Shown here: piece after piece, positions 17,581 through 25,859 of the stretch | Layout of the letters: each line of letters begins with the position of its first letter | How positions within the stretch are numbered: position 1 is the first letter of the stretch | Assembly: GCF_900162815.1 (NCBI RefSeq) | Contig: NZ_FUGD01000131.1 | Location: 1 to 64,000 of the forward strand | Reading direction: 5' to 3' | Length of the DNA: 64,000 bases | DNA from: Psychrobacter pasteurii | Lineage (GTDB): Bacteria > Pseudomonadota > Gammaproteobacteria > Pseudomonadales > Moraxellaceae | The notes under the pieces: model-generated | Databases searched by the model: none | What the model was told of the DNA's origin: nothing | What the model saw: only the letters and a program-made list of their open reading frames with translations | Made by a program: the position numbers and the translations under genes

Positions 17581-18558
17581 ATGGAAAATAGACTGATTAA
17601 TCCTTTAGAGCGTCAAGATGATGGGGTGGATAGCAATATTCGCCCAGGGACACTGGCAGAGTACATTGGTCAGCCAGTTGTACGTGAGCAGATGGAGGTT
17701 TTCATTGAAGCAGCTCGGCGGAGACAAGAGGCCTTAGACCATACTCTAATCTTTGGCCCTCCTGGTTTGGGTAAGACCACATTGGCCAACATCATTGCAC
17801 GTGAAATGGGCGGTAATTTGCGCTCAACCTCAGGTCCAGTGCTAGAGCGAGCTGGTGACTTAGCTGCTATGCTGACCAATCTTGAAGAAGGCGATGTGTT
17901 ATTTATTGACGAGATTCATCGTCTAAGTCCGGTTATTGAAGAGATCTTATATCCAGCAATGGAAGACTTTCAGTTGGATATCATGATTGGTGAGGGACCG
18001 GCCGCTCGTTCTATTAAGCTGGATCTACCGCCCTTTACTTTGGTAGCTGCGACAACGAGAGCAGGTCTACTGACCTCTCCATTACGAGATAGATTTGGTA
18101 TTGTGCAGCGCCTAGAGTTTTATAATATTGAAGATTTGACTACTATTGTGAGCCGTTCAGCACGTTTGATGAATGTGGAAATGACGGCGGAAGGTGCCGT
18201 CGAAGTGGCCAGACGTTCTCGTGGTACGCCTCGTATAGCCAACCGTTTATTACGCCGAGTTCGAGATTATGCTGAAGTTAAATCTAACGGCAAGGTCACC
18301 GGTGATATCGCTGATAGTGCTTTAGATATGCTTGCGGTAGATAGAAGAGGCTTGGACCACTTAGATAGACGCTATATTGAGATGGTTCATGCCCGATTTG
18401 ATGGAGGTCCTGCTGGGGTGGAGGCTATCGCTGCGGCAATGGCTGAAGATAGAGGTACTTTAGAAGATGTCATTGAGCCGTATTTAATCCAGCAAGGCTA
18501 TGTGCTAAGAACCGCACGAGGTCGTGTATTGACTCAAATGGCGATTGATCAACTCTAA
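17581..18558 (+). CDS. ruvB: Holliday junction branch-migration ATPase RuvB
   Basis: RuvB is the hexameric motor that, with RuvA, moves Holliday junctions during recombinational repair. The 325-residue protein shows Walker [10 protein letters not shown], Walker B in [10 protein letters not shown], the sensor A-A-T-T-R-A-G-L-L, the arginine finger region S-P-L-R-D-R-F-G, and the C-terminal winged helix with P-Y-L-I-Q-Q-G-Y. The gene stands alone. ruvC (38667-39251) and ruvA (49043-49675) are elsewhere in this window, whereas many gamma-proteobacteria keep ruvAB together. Confidence 0.97.
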   Translation: MENRLINPLERQDDGVDSNIRPGTLAEYIGQPVVREQMEVFIEAARRRQEALDHTLIFGPPGLGKTTLANIIAREMGGNLRSTSGPVLERAGDLAAMLTNLEEGDVLFIDEIHRLSPVIEEILYPAMEDFQLDIMIGEGPAARSIKLDLPPFTLVAATTRAGLLTSPLRDRFGIVQRLEFYNIEDLTTIVSRSARLMNVEMTAEGAVEVARRSRGTPRIANRLLRRVRDYAEVKSNGKVTGDIADSALDMLAVDRRGLDHLDRRYIEMVHARFDGGPAGVEAIAAAMAEDRGTLEDVIEPYLIQQGYVLRTARGRVLTQMAIDQL

Positions 18559-18593
18559 TTAATTTATCTCAAATCATCCGAAGATTAATATTG

Positions 18594-18624
18594 AGTGCAA
18601 GCTATTAGGCTTGCACTTTTTTTT
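18594..18624 (+). terminator. intrinsic terminator after ruvB
   Basis: A perfect 9-bp stem (18594-18602 with 18609-18617) with a 6-base loop is followed by a long T run. Confidence 0.9.
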
Positions 18625-18658
18625 GATGTTTGATTTTAAGGTTGGCGATAAGTTTGAG

Positions 18659-19786
18659 TTAAGCTTTCATTTTTTTGATTTCAACTGGAGTGTCGATAGC
18701 TTTAGATTTTTTATATTGGTATTTACCAACCGCCATTAAGCTTAATCCGCCAATTACCAGTACTAATAATATGAGCACAGGGTTTCTCCAAAAAGGAATA
18801 CTGCCTTGCTCAGAATCTAGGCTGCTAGAGACGTTTTGATTTTCCTTATTGTTACTTGTATCCAAAAAACCAAAGTTAACAAACGGTCTAGAGGGCGGCT
18901 GCACAGGTTCTGGGGACACTTTTAGACGTTTACGGCTTAGATAAATATCTGAAATCTTAGCCAACTGTAATAACCAGCGCTGGTAAGGCAAGCTAATGTT
19001 AGGCATATTCCCAAAAGTTAATACATCACTGTTATTAGCGTTATCTACAATAAGCTGATTATTGTCAGTGGATAAGTTATGAGCTAAAGGGGTCTGATGG
19101 GTTCGACCAATCACTTTGGCGTAATGCGGGATTTGTTCTGCAGGATTGGAGGAGGATATAGCAGGCTGTTTATAGCCAGTTATTTGATGCCAATTCGTAT
19201 CAAAATTAGGCAGCTCACCAGCTAGCAGTTTATTGTTAGCATTACCGCGTTCATCTAACTTATTTATCTCAATACGATTTAACTCAAAAAACTGGGGTTG
19301 TAGCCCAAACCAGCAGTCAACTTCTTGGGCATCTAATTGTGCATAATCCGCTAATATGGCTATTTCTCTTAGGCAAATTAGGCTTAACGCCCCGAATAAA
19401 GGCCGTACTTGACTGCTTGTTAATTGAGTCTGCTCAGCAAGCTTTTGGCATATCAATTTTTGTATTTCAGTTGAGCCAAATAAGGTATCATTGATAGCAT
19501 TACCATTTAGATGGGCTGCACTCATGGTCTCTAGATTGAAAGCATTGTATTTACGCAGCTCTTTGATTTGACTGCGGCTCAATAGCTTTTTTAGGACAGC
19601 CTCCCCACCGTGTTGTTGGTTATAAGCCATAAGTCCACTAATGATAGCCTGAATGCCATTTTGAATGAGTACTCGGGCCTGAGGTATTGAGACGTTACCT
19701 ATATCTGCAAAGATGGCATCGATAGGTAAAGTATCTTCAAATAGAAAATCATAAAGTGACACGCGGGTGGGTAAAAGAGCTGTCAT
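18659..19786 (-). CDS. DUF937-like protein with C-terminal membrane anchor
   Basis: A 375-residue protein without a signal peptide. The first ~190 residues are helical and resemble the DUF937 fold: repeated segments with L-L-x-x-x-x-I and a Q-L-T-S-S-Q-V-R-P-L-F-G-A-L-S-L-I-C-L-R-E stretch. The middle is Asn/Ser-rich and probably disordered. A single hydrophobic span (about residues 340-360, P-V-L-I-L-L-V-L-V-I-G-G-L) is followed by a short lysine-rich tail, which suggests a tail-anchored inner-membrane protein facing the cytoplasm. Function is unknown. It is divergent from the L,D-transpeptidase-fold gene, with 133 bases between them for two promoters. Confidence 0.65.
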   Translation of the reverse strand: MTALLPTRVSLYDFLFEDTLPIDAIFADIGNVSIPQARVLIQNGIQAIISGLMAYNQQHGGEAVLKKLLSRSQIKELRKYNAFNLETMSAAHLNGNAINDTLFGSTEIQKLICQKLAEQTQLTSSQVRPLFGALSLICLREIAILADYAQLDAQEVDCWFGLQPQFFELNRIEINKLDERGNANNKLLAGELPNFDTNWHQITGYKQPAISSSNPAEQIPHYAKVIGRTHQTPLAHNLSTDNNQLIVDNANNSDVLTFGNMPNISLPYQRWLLQLAKISDIYLSRKRLKVSPEPVQPPSRPFVNFGFLDTSNNKENQNVSSSLDSEQGSIPFWRNPVLILLVLVIGGLSLMAVGKYQYKKSKAIDTPVEIKKMKA

Positions 19787-19919
19787 AAGACCTACTACTA
19801 TGAATTATTTATAGTTATCATAAGGGCGATTTACTTCAGTTACAACCTTTCGTTGCACATAAGTTGCCCAAATACTTCTAAATGTAGATTTTAATAATCT
19901 AATAATAAGAGTCAAGAAC

Positions 19920-20456
19920 ATGCCAAATTTAAAAATATTCGAAAAGATCACGCCAAAAATTATTGTTAATATCGCCAAACAGACCTTAACTTTAAGCCTT
20001 CCTAATGCGCAAGGTGATTGCGACACGCATGAATTTATCATTTCAACAGCAAAAAATGGCATAGGCAGCCAAGAGGGCAGTGGCTGTACGCCATTAGGAA
20101 AACATTTCATTGCCAACAAAATAGGAGATGATGCTCCTATAAACAGTGTGTTCGTGGGCAGAGTAGCCACTGGTGAGATATATGATGAGCAGCTAGGTAA
20201 GGAGTATCCTGAACGAGACTGGATTTTAAGTCGTATACTTTGGCTGAGCGGCTGTGAAGAGGGACATAATAAAGGCGAGAACGATGAAGGCTGCTGTGAT
20301 ACCTATCAGCGTTACATCTATATTCATGGCACTCCAGACACAGAGCCAATGGGGATGCCTCTTTCACATGGCTGTGTGCGTATGCGTAATGAGGAGCTGA
20401 TCTGGTTGTTTGATCAAGTGGAAGAAGGCACGCCAGTTGAGATTGTAGAAAGTTAA
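19920..20456 (+). CDS. YkuD-domain enzyme without signal peptide; ElsL-like cytoplasmic L,D-carboxypeptidase candidate
   Basis: A 178-residue protein that is essentially one YkuD catalytic domain. The active-site pattern is complete: I-H-G-T (His136) and S-H-G-C-V-R-M (His150, Cys152). YkuD enzymes normally form 3-3 peptidoglycan cross-links in the periplasm, but this protein has no signal peptide: its N-terminus (M-P-N-L-K-I-F-E-K-I) is charged and runs straight into the fold. Acinetobacter uses a cytoplasmic YkuD enzyme, ElsL, as an L,D-carboxypeptidase in muropeptide recycling, and this gene fits that type by size, by lack of export signal and by family relationship. The ATG at 19920 has a weak ribosome site. 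The function is inferred. Confidence 0.75.
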   Translation: MPNLKIFEKITPKIIVNIAKQTLTLSLPNAQGDCDTHEFIISTAKNGIGSQEGSGCTPLGKHFIANKIGDDAPINSVFVGRVATGEIYDEQLGKEYPERDWILSRILWLSGCEEGHNKGENDEGCCDTYQRYIYIHGTPDTEPMGMPLSHGCVRMRNEELIWLFDQVEEGTPVEIVES

Positions 20457-20473
20457 TTTGCGGCTCTAAATAA

Positions 20474-20515
20474 AAAAAGCTTGTTCTTAGCGGGAAGCAA
20501 AGGACAAGCTTTTTT
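20474..20515. terminator. bidirectional terminator between the YkuD and CYTH-CHAD genes
   Basis: A 15-bp stem with one G-U pair (20474-20488 with 20500-20514) is flanked by an A run on the left and a T run on the right, so it can serve both convergent genes. Confidence 0.85.
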
Positions 20516-20570
20516 ATTTTTTATTCTTACTTAGAGGTGTTATTGATTAATAGCTCAGTAAGAACTAAGT

Positions 20571-22079
20571 TCACCAAAACTTAGGAGCATCTTTTATGAT
20601 TTTCAGACTCTCTGCGCACTCCAAAGCAGCATGGCTTTCTTGGGCAGTAAAATAGCCAACAGCGAACCAAGCTGCAGGGTCAGTCTGTGCTTTTTGTCTA
20701 TAAAAAGCTTGGCCAACGATATCATCATTATAGTCCCCTAAAAGCTCTTGAGCAGGTTCTAAGTGCTGTAAGAAAGCTTTGGTTTTCTTCTTTTTGTACA
20801 TAGGGCTGACAAACTCACTAATATAGCGCAAGCTCTTTAGCCGCTTTCTGACATCATGCTGTGCTTCTATATTTAATGAGGCAAACTGATCACTGGCTTT
20901 GCTGATTTTTTTGTATAGCGACTCTAGGATTTTAACAGTTTGCTGCTTAGCATTGCCTTTGCTATGAGGCTTGTCCTTCTTAGCAGGACTCATGATATAT
21001 TCAATTAATTCAAGTAGTGCTATTTGAAAATCAGGCGCTCTAATGGCATCAATAGGCTTAATCTTAATAGAGTCACGCTCTGTTGACCAGTCAACATAAG
21101 GCGCACCTTTGCTCTCTAGTATAGGCTGGGTTCTGGTTTGTAACAGCTCATGGTCACGGTATTCACCCAATAAGCCAAAGGTTTGTTTTAAAATTGGGGC
21201 CCATTCAGGATTTAACTGTGAGGAAAACCCTTCAAAGAATTTTAAGGCAGTACGCAGTCGTCTAATGCCCACTCGCAGTTGATGGACGTGATTACCATCA
21301 GTGCTGCCTGCAGCAATAGCACTAACGTTAGGTAGAATTTGTATCATGCAGTTGTGAATCACTGCGCGCATAAACTGAGGCTGGCTCATTTTTTTATTTA
21401 AAGCCAACTTCTTTAAATCGGCTTTGGTGGCTTCAGCATGCTCTTTGCCTGCCAGCATCAGACCGCCACGCTCTGCTTTGGTGACAGTAGATAAGCAGAG
21501 GTTATAACGTTTCGCCCAAGTTTTAGCCACTTCAAATAAGAATGAAACATCCCCTTCTATTAGCTCAAACTCTAACTCTAATATAGGCTTACTAATTTGT
21601 GAGTCTTCACCGTGGATGACCGTGCCCTCATCATAAGCCATTTCAATCAAACCGGTCTCACCTCTGATAAGTCGGGTGGTGCGTTCAATATCGGTGATAT
21701 AAAGGCGGTTTAGCTTATCTGAAACTTCTTCGTCGCTCGAGCTTAGTACCATCTTTTCTATGTCCAAATCCTCATAAACAGAAAGATCAGGATATAAAGC
21801 ATTGGCCTTGATGGCTTCATTAACTTGAGCCTCATCGAGAATGTTGTTTTGTTCACCGCGAGAGGCCATGCCATCGCCATTGGACTTTAAAGTCTGTACC
21901 CAAGTATCCCCTTCTTTACGAATTCTAAGAGCCATACCGGACTGGGCTAAGATATTATCAGCGGTATCGTAGTAATGTGCGGCTAACTGGGTAGTATTAG
22001 ATGACTTGATTTTAGCCTGACGCATAAGTGAGTCGACTTTATATTCGGGTACTAAAAACTTAAGTTCAATTTCTTGCAT
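20571..22079 (-). CDS. CYTH and CHAD domain protein (inorganic triphosphatase, YgiF-like)
   Basis: A 502-residue two-domain protein. The N-terminal CYTH domain (about residues 1-205) starts with the signature E-I-E-L-K-F (E-x-E-x-K) at residues 3-7 and continues with R-I-R-K-E-G-D-T-W-V-Q-T-L-K, the basic and acidic tunnel residues of triphosphate tunnel enzymes. The C-terminal CHAD domain (about 235-500) has H-Q-L-R-V-G-I-R-R-L-R-T-A-L-K-F and D-V-R-K-R-L-K-S-L-R-Y, the His/Arg/Lys-rich helices that bind polyphosphate. YgiF of E. coli with this layout hydrolyses inorganic triphosphate. The gene is a single unit. Confidence 0.9.
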   Translation of the reverse strand: MQEIELKFLVPEYKVDSLMRQAKIKSSNTTQLAAHYYDTADNILAQSGMALRIRKEGDTWVQTLKSNGDGMASRGEQNNILDEAQVNEAIKANALYPDLSVYEDLDIEKMVLSSSDEEVSDKLNRLYITDIERTTRLIRGETGLIEMAYDEGTVIHGEDSQISKPILELEFELIEGDVSFLFEVAKTWAKRYNLCLSTVTKAERGGLMLAGKEHAEATKADLKKLALNKKMSQPQFMRAVIHNCMIQILPNVSAIAAGSTDGNHVHQLRVGIRRLRTALKFFEGFSSQLNPEWAPILKQTFGLLGEYRDHELLQTRTQPILESKGAPYVDWSTERDSIKIKPIDAIRAPDFQIALLELIEYIMSPAKKDKPHSKGNAKQQTVKILESLYKKISKASDQFASLNIEAQHDVRKRLKSLRYISEFVSPMYKKKKTKAFLQHLEPAQELLGDYNDDIVGQAFYRQKAQTDPAAWFAVGYFTAQESHAALECAESLKIIKDAPKFW

Positions 22080-22292
22080 GATGTTTCCTTGAGTCTCAAC
22101 TCATAGAAGAGGGTATATAAGTACTTATAATGGTTAATAATTTTTTTTAATCTAAGCCATTAGATAGAAGAGATTTAATAGATATGGAGTATCCTAGGAT
22201 ATGTCAACAATAATAACAAGCGTATTAAGGTGACAGATTTATGACATGCAGAGGGTAGGCGTAAGGGGAAAGTGTTTTTTAAAACATAAAAA

Positions 22293-22322
22293 AAGTCGCC
22301 CTAACCGAAGTTAGAGCGACCT
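22293..22322 (-). terminator. intrinsic terminator after aceA
   Basis: Read on the minus strand, a 13-bp stem with G-U pairs (22310-22322 with 22293-22305) is closed by a stable UUCG tetraloop and followed by a T run. Confidence 0.92.
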
Positions 22323-22362
22323 TTTGTTCAATGAGGAACTAAGAATCTTTTATAAAGAGTTC

Positions 22363-23949
22363 TTAGAACTGGTTCATTGTGTTTTTCTCACCGCCAGCTT
22401 TAAGTGCGTTGTCACCAGAGAAGATCTCTTTGTGGTCGTCACCTAAGTCTGAACCAGCCATTGCTTGGTGCTTAACGCAAGAGATACCTTCACGGATTTC
22501 TTTACGTTGTACGCCAGCTGCATAAGCAAGCATGCCGTCTTCACCGAAGTAGCCTTTAGCAAGTTCGTGAACGCTAAGAGCTGTAGTGTGGTAAGTAGGT
22601 AGAGTGATTAAGTGATGGAATACACCCGCTTCACGTGAAGCATCTTTCTGGAAGTTCTTCGCAGCTAAGTCAGCAGCAGCGTCAAGCTCAGTACCATCAT
22701 AGTCAGCACTCATCAAGTTGTTCTTGTCGTATGCTGATACGTCTTTACCTTCTTCTTCCCACTTAGCGATAACTTGCTTACGGAAGTTTAGAGTCCAGTT
22801 GAATGATGGGCTGTTGTTGTATACAAGTTTAGCTTCTGGACGCTGTTCTTTAATACGGTCAACCATCATTTTGATGTGTTCAACGTCTGGAGTAGGTGTT
22901 TCGATCCATAGAAGGTCAGCACCGTTTTCTAGAGCAGTTACACAGTCAAGTACAACGCGGTCGATGTTAGTTTCTTCACGGAACTGGTATAAACCGTTTG
23001 GTAGACGAACTGGGCGAACTAGTTTACCATCACGCTTTAATAGTACATCGTTTTCTTTAGCATCAGCGATGTCGATTTCTTCAACGTCGATGAAGTCGAT
23101 GTATTTAGAAGCTAAGTCACCTGGTTGCTCAGATACTGGGATTTTCTGAGTTAGTGAAGCACCTTCAGAGTCAGTACGGGCAACGATAACACCGTCGTCA
23201 ACACCTAGCTCTAAGAATGCATAACGGATAGCGTTTAGCTTAGAGATGAAGTCTTCATGTGGTACAGTTACTTTACCAGCTTGGTGACCACACTGCTTAG
23301 CGTCTGATACTTGGTTTTCGATCTGGATAGCACAAGCACCCGCTTCGATCATAGCTTTAGTTAGTAGGTAAGTCGCTTCTTCGTTACCGAAACCTGCGTC
23401 GATGTCAGCGATGATTGGCACAACGTGTGAATCAAAGTTGTTGATTTTTTCTTCGATTTCAGTAGTGTCTTGACCCGCTTCTTTAGCAGCGTTTAGCTCA
23501 CGGAAGTAGTCGTTTAATACTTTAGCGTCTGCTTGACGTAAGAAAGTGTAGATTTCTTCGATTAGAGCAGGAACAGTTGTTTTTTCGTGCATTGATTGGT
23601 CAGGTAAAGGACCTAGCTCTGAACGAAGTGCTGCAACCATCCAACCTGATAGGTAGATGTATGTTTTTTCAGTAGTACCGAAGTATTTTTTCTTAGCGTA
23701 CATAGTTTGTTGAGCAACAAAACCATGCCATGCACCTAGAGACTGAGTGTACTTAGAGTGATCTGCATCATACTCTGCCATATCTTTACGCATGATAGCA
23801 GCAGTGTATTTGGCGATATCAAGACCAGTTTTAAAACGGTTTTGAACCATCATACGTGCAGCATCAGATTCGCTGATGTTCTGCCAGTTGCCATGTTTTG
23901 CTTTGATTTCACGGATATGGTCAATAGCTGATTTATAAGTTGACATCAA
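22363..23949 (-). CDS. aceA: isocitrate lyase (long form)
   Basis: Isocitrate lyase splits isocitrate into succinate and glyoxylate, the first step of the glyoxylate shunt needed for growth on acetate and fatty acids. The 528-residue length matches the long form of Pseudomonas and Acinetobacter, not the ~430-residue E. coli enzyme. The metal-binding P-I-I-A-D-I-D-A-G-F-G and the catalytic cysteine loop K-Q-C-G-H-Q-A-G-K are visible, followed by V-A-R-T-D-S-E-G-A. An AAGGAGA ribosome site sits 7 bases before the ATG. Codon use looks optimised, in line with high expression. glcB/aceB and aceK are not adjacent. A divergent LysR gene lies 679 bases away and could regulate it. Confidence 0.97.
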   Translation of the reverse strand: MMSTYKSAIDHIREIKAKHGNWQNISESDAARMMVQNRFKTGLDIAKYTAAIMRKDMAEYDADHSKYTQSLGAWHGFVAQQTMYAKKKYFGTTEKTYIYLSGWMVAALRSELGPLPDQSMHEKTTVPALIEEIYTFLRQADAKVLNDYFRELNAAKEAGQDTTEIEEKINNFDSHVVPIIADIDAGFGNEEATYLLTKAMIEAGACAIQIENQVSDAKQCGHQAGKVTVPHEDFISKLNAIRYAFLELGVDDGVIVARTDSEGASLTQKIPVSEQPGDLASKYIDFIDVEEIDIADAKENDVLLKRDGKLVRPVRLPNGLYQFREETNIDRVVLDCVTALENGADLLWIETPTPDVEHIKMMVDRIKEQRPEAKLVYNNSPSFNWTLNFRKQVIAKWEEEGKDVSAYDKNNLMSADYDGTELDAAADLAAKNFQKDASREAGVFHHLITLPTYHTTALSVHELAKGYFGEDGMLAYAAGVQRKEIREGISCVKHQAMAGSDLGDDHKEIFSGDNALKAGGEKNTMNQF

Positions 23950-23980
23950 TTGTCTCCTTGATTGGGGATGGGTTAGGTGA

Positions 23981-24032
23981 AATAAAGGCTTCTATTATTT
24001 TATTATTAAATAAAACTAAAGAAGCTTTTATT
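23981..24032 (-). promoter_or_regulatory. inverted repeat in the aceA leader
   Basis: Two 13-base arms (23981-23993 and 24020-24032) match with one mismatch around a 26-base AT-rich loop. They lie 32-83 bases before the aceA start, so they could be a leader hairpin or a dyad operator. No T run follows on the minus strand, which argues against a simple terminator. Confidence 0.4.
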
Positions 24033-24247
24033 TAACTCACTTTCTAATACTGGGTTAAAGCTATGGTAGCTGTGGCCTAGTAAAAAATTTGAGTGTATTG
24101 CTAATGTTCTTTTCTTAAGCCGTTCTTATAATCTTCCATGAAGCTCATTGAGATTGACTTAAGTTGTAGTGTAATAACACTTGCCCTTAACACTTGATAA
24201 ACACTATAACCACATTACTTAAATTTATCTAGTTTATGAAGGTTATC

Positions 24248-24276
24248 TTGGGTATTTATTTAAATTATAGTATAAT
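24248..24276 (+). promoter_or_regulatory. strong sigma-70 promoter in the aceA-LysR spacer
   Basis: TTGGGT (24248-24253), a 17-base spacer and a perfect TATAAT (24271-24276) predict a start near 24283. That is about 345 bases before the LysR ATG, unusually far for a simple promoter. Confidence 0.55.
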
Positions 24277-24282
24277 GGATAT

Positions 24283-24417
24283 ATAGGGTTGAAGGGGGTT
24301 TTGAGCCCTTTTTCAATTACCGTATGAGCCTTGAATAATGGGGTTTTTGAATGAGGTTAGTATAAACTGACTCCAAAAGTGAGTAGGTAGCTCACCTCAT
24401 TTCAGCGCTGTTTTTTT
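24283..24417 (+). ncRNA. candidate small RNA or attenuated leader, ~135 nt
   Basis: Downstream of the promoter above, a 28-base hairpin (24289-24316) starts almost at +1. A second dyad pairs 24350-24357 with 24394-24401 (8 bp exact), then CAGCGCTG runs into T7 at 24411-24417, which resembles an intrinsic terminator. No convincing short ORF is present. The layout fits either an independent sRNA or a terminated leader of the LysR mRNA. No known RNA family is recognised. Confidence 0.3.
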
Positions 24418-24628
24418 GATATATTTACTTTTTTATGCCACAAAAGTTACTTCTTCGGTGTCAATAACTGTCAAATAAAAAGTCATGTTTTTTTGGGGAT
24501 TGCTCATCAGCTTTAATCATAATCCTAAAAAATACCAAATAGGGTTAGGGGCTAACTCTACTAATAAAACTGACTAATAAACTTGATTGTTATAGGCAGT
24601 CTTGGGCGTACTAATCACAGAGAGTGTT

Positions 24629-25618
24629 ATGAATTTACAAAGGGTTGATTTAAATTTATTGGTTAATTTAGATGTTTTGTTGCGTGAAAAAAACGTCACC
24701 CGTGCAGCCGAGCAATTGGGCATCACTCAGCCTGCAATGAGTAACATCCTACGTCGTTTACGTAAGTTATTTAACGATCCGTTGTTGGTTCGCTCATCAG
24801 AAGGTATGACCCCTACAGAACGCGCTTTAGAGCTACAACCGCGAGTTCGTGAAATACTGGCTGAGCTATCTCAATTGCTAGAGCCGCGTACCGAGTTTAG
24901 ACCCTATACCACTTCTCGTGTGTTTAGAATTATGACCTCCGACTACGCTGAAGCCACCTTAGTGCCTCGTTTGGTTAAGGCTTTGCGTTCGGAAGCTCCC
25001 AATGTCATTTTAGACTTCTTAACCCCGTCGGATGTGTCTTATCGCGATATGGAGCAGGGACGAGTGGACTTAGCCATTAACCGCTTTAACGAGATACCAC
25101 AAAGTTTCCACCAAGTACTGGTGTGGCGTGATACCTTTAGTTGTTTGCTATCAGCCGATAGTCCTTATGCGCATCGCTTTAATCTCAAAAACTATCTAAA
25201 AGCGCAGCACGTCTGGGTATCTAAAACCGGTATGGGGGTTGGCTTTGGGGTAAACCCAGATAAGTCGGGTGGTCTAGGCTCTATTGACCAAGCATTACAG
25301 CGTTTGGGTCAAAAACGTCAGATCAGTGTCTTCACTCGTCACTATCAAATGCCGGCGATGCTTGCTGCAAACAAAGATTTGATTGCGACCTTACCAACTC
25401 GAGTAGCGAGAATGCAGGCCAATAATGACAGTATTGTGTTAAAAGAGCCGCCATTTTTTATCCCTGAGTTTGAGCTGACTATGGCTTGGTCGCCTTTACT
25501 GCAACATCACCCTGCCCATAGATGGCTTCGTCAATTAATTATGCATGTGGCCCGTCAAGTGGTGGCTGATGAAGAAGCTGGTGAAGATGAGGTGCATAAA
25601 ATCAGCCATTTATTTTAA
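24629..25618 (+). CDS. LysR-family transcriptional regulator (divergent from aceA)
   Basis: A 329-residue regulator with an N-terminal winged helix-turn-helix (V-T-R-A-A-E-Q-L-G-I-T-Q-P-A-M-S-N-I-L-R-R-L-R, about residues 20-42), then the F-N-D-P-L-L-V-R motif of the NodD/NahR/LeuO branch, then a substrate-binding-like effector domain. The ATG at 24629 is chosen over an upstream in-frame start at 24602 because family proteins begin with a similar M-N-L-x-x-V-D-L-N-L-L. The C-terminus ends in an acidic tail. Being divergent from aceA and just upstream of an aldehyde dehydrogenase, it could control either; this is inference from position. Confidence 0.88.
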   Translation: MNLQRVDLNLLVNLDVLLREKNVTRAAEQLGITQPAMSNILRRLRKLFNDPLLVRSSEGMTPTERALELQPRVREILAELSQLLEPRTEFRPYTTSRVFRIMTSDYAEATLVPRLVKALRSEAPNVILDFLTPSDVSYRDMEQGRVDLAINRFNEIPQSFHQVLVWRDTFSCLLSADSPYAHRFNLKNYLKAQHVWVSKTGMGVGFGVNPDKSGGLGSIDQALQRLGQKRQISVFTRHYQMPAMLAANKDLIATLPTRVARMQANNDSIVLKEPPFFIPEFELTMAWSPLLQHHPAHRWLRQLIMHVARQVVADEEAGEDEVHKISHLF

Positions 25619-25859
25619 TTAAATCAGAGAGTTGTATATTAAGATGTTTTAACATATCCATGACAGTTGTTTACATCCTCATAAAGCTAAGAGGCTTTAT
25701 AGTTGTTATGCTAGTAAGGGTCAAAGAACAAAAAAGTGGTCACTAAATTAATGGTTACTTAATTAAAGTCACTAAATTAAATAGTGAAATTTAATGTCAA
25801 TATAAACAAGTATGACCACTAATAACAAACTTACTAGCATAATAAATAAGGATATCCCT

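Noticed and set aside
19805-20170. 121-codon minus-strand frame overlapping the YkuD gene
   Set aside because: The overlapping plus-strand frame has complete YkuD catalytic motifs; the minus frame has none.
22718-23149. 143-codon open frame on the plus strand opposite aceA
   Set aside because: It lies entirely within aceA, whose codon pattern and motifs are clear; the antisense frame is a by-product of its codon use.
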